From Patiria miniata (Eukaryota > Echinodermata > Asteroidea > Valvatida > Asterinidae): DNA of 64,000 bases. Below the pieces are notes generated by a model. That model had not been told where the DNA came from and did no database searches. It saw nothing but the letters and a program-made list of their open reading frames with translations. This document shows, piece by piece, positions 63,527 to 64,000 of the stretch. Location of the stretch: the NCBI RefSeq assembly GCF_015706575.1, contig NW_024037074.1:18961334-19025333 (forward strand), written 5' to 3'. Position 1 is the first letter of the stretch; each line of letters starts with the position of its first letter. The position numbers and the translations under genes are program-made.

Positions 63527-64000
63527 ATGGAAAACGTGTCAGGACTGGATGGAAATTCTACAAGCGATATTGATGAAGATGATACTTGTTTCCACATCTC
63601 GCAGTTCGATACCAGGAGTTGTATAATATACGTCTGTGTTCTTTGTGTGATCAGTACATTTTGCCTCATCTTCAACTTGTTTTCTTTGTTGGTGTTCCAC
63701 CGCATACATGACATGCATGACGTCACTAAGCTGCTGGTGGTAGCCCTAACGATTACCGATGTTGGAGTGGGCTTCTTTGGTCTTCTCTCTAATATAAGTC
63801 TCATGATGCCTTCTATTTTTCTAGCCACATACTTAACAGATGGAGTTTTATTTTTTCAGCTGCTGGGGTGGTGCATTCTGGCAATGATTACCGTGGTCCG
63901 CTACATTGCAGTATCACAACCTCTCAAACTGGAAACTCTAGTCACCAAAAGACGAGCTTATATTGCCTTGACATGTACAACTGTACTCAGTATTGTTGAA
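63527..64000 (+). CDS. Intronless rhodopsin-type GPCR (paralogue E), cut by the window end
   Basis: 158 codons from ATG 63527, open to the last base. MENVSGLDGNSTSDIDEDDT start with a likely N-glycosylation site (NST) in the ectodomain, TM1 LIFNLFSLLVFHRIHD, TM2 [17 protein letters not shown]3 ending [15 protein letters not shown], then [10 protein letters not shown] into TM4. The DNA between TM1 and TM2 differs from copy D by only a few bases over about 90. The remaining helices lie past the edge. Confidence 0.92.
   Translation, partial: MENVSGLDGNSTSDIDEDDTCFHISQFDTRSCIIYVCVLCVISTFCLIFNLFSLLVFHRIHDMHDVTKLLVVALTITDVGVGFFGLLSNISLMMPSIFLATYLTDGVLFFQLLGWCILAMITVVRYIAVSQPLKLETLVTKRRAYIALTCTTVLSIVE

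Noticed and set aside
1-64000. LTR retroelements, LINE reverse transcriptase, CRISPR arrays or bacterial operons
   Set aside because: No long terminal repeats, no reverse transcriptase motifs in any frame read, no spaced direct repeats of CRISPR type, and spliced animal genes throughout.

Overview
This window looks like nuclear DNA from a marine invertebrate deuterostome, most likely an echinoderm or a close relative. I infer this from four things: intron-rich genes with clear animal orthologues, a tandem group of single-exon rhodopsin-type receptors like the lineage-specific sensory GPCR expansions known from sea urchins, many tRNA-derived SINE relics and small inverted-repeat elements, and an interstitial TTAGGG tract. 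Species cannot be fixed from the sequence alone.

Layout. Positions 1-304 (minus) hold the N-terminal end of an unidentified protein gene running off the left edge. It is divergent to a zinc transporter gene (plus, 1729-30704) of eight coding exons whose phases all join, giving a 707-residue LIV-1 type ZIP (SLC39) protein with signal peptide, His-rich loops and both metal-site helices. Its first intron is 17.2 kb and contains three minus-strand intronless receptor genes (6938-7840, 9586-10501 with one frameshift, 12302-13174). Intron 2 is filled by a ~110-bp satellite that resembles the start of exon 3. From 30.7 to 42.9 kb I see no gene, only transposon-derived inverted repeats and SINE fragments. 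From 42901 to 58674 (minus) lie twelve coding exons of CCDC13, a coiled-coil centriolar-satellite protein, lacking roughly its first 120 residues, which should lie beyond 58.7 kb or outside the window. The last 5 kb hold two more receptors of the same family on the plus strand (59955-60845, and 63527 to the window end).

The zinc transporter and CCDC13 converge tail to tail with no obvious functional link. The five receptors are paralogues. Their cytoplasmic-side segments (TM1-TM2 and the third intracellular loop) are almost identical even at DNA level, while the extracellular and ligand-facing parts differ. This suits a diversified sensory receptor family with a constant coupling surface, possibly maintained by gene conversion.

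The most unusual items are: a 3-bp-TSD inverted-repeat element sitting in the 5' splice site of a CCDC13 intron; a 126-bp tandem array made from the CCDC13 C-terminus, stop codon and 3' UTR; the intron-2 satellite derived from the exon-3 splice acceptor; and mobile-element families with clear target-site duplications (8-bp hAT-like, TTAA piggyBac-like, 3-bp PIF/Harbinger-like).
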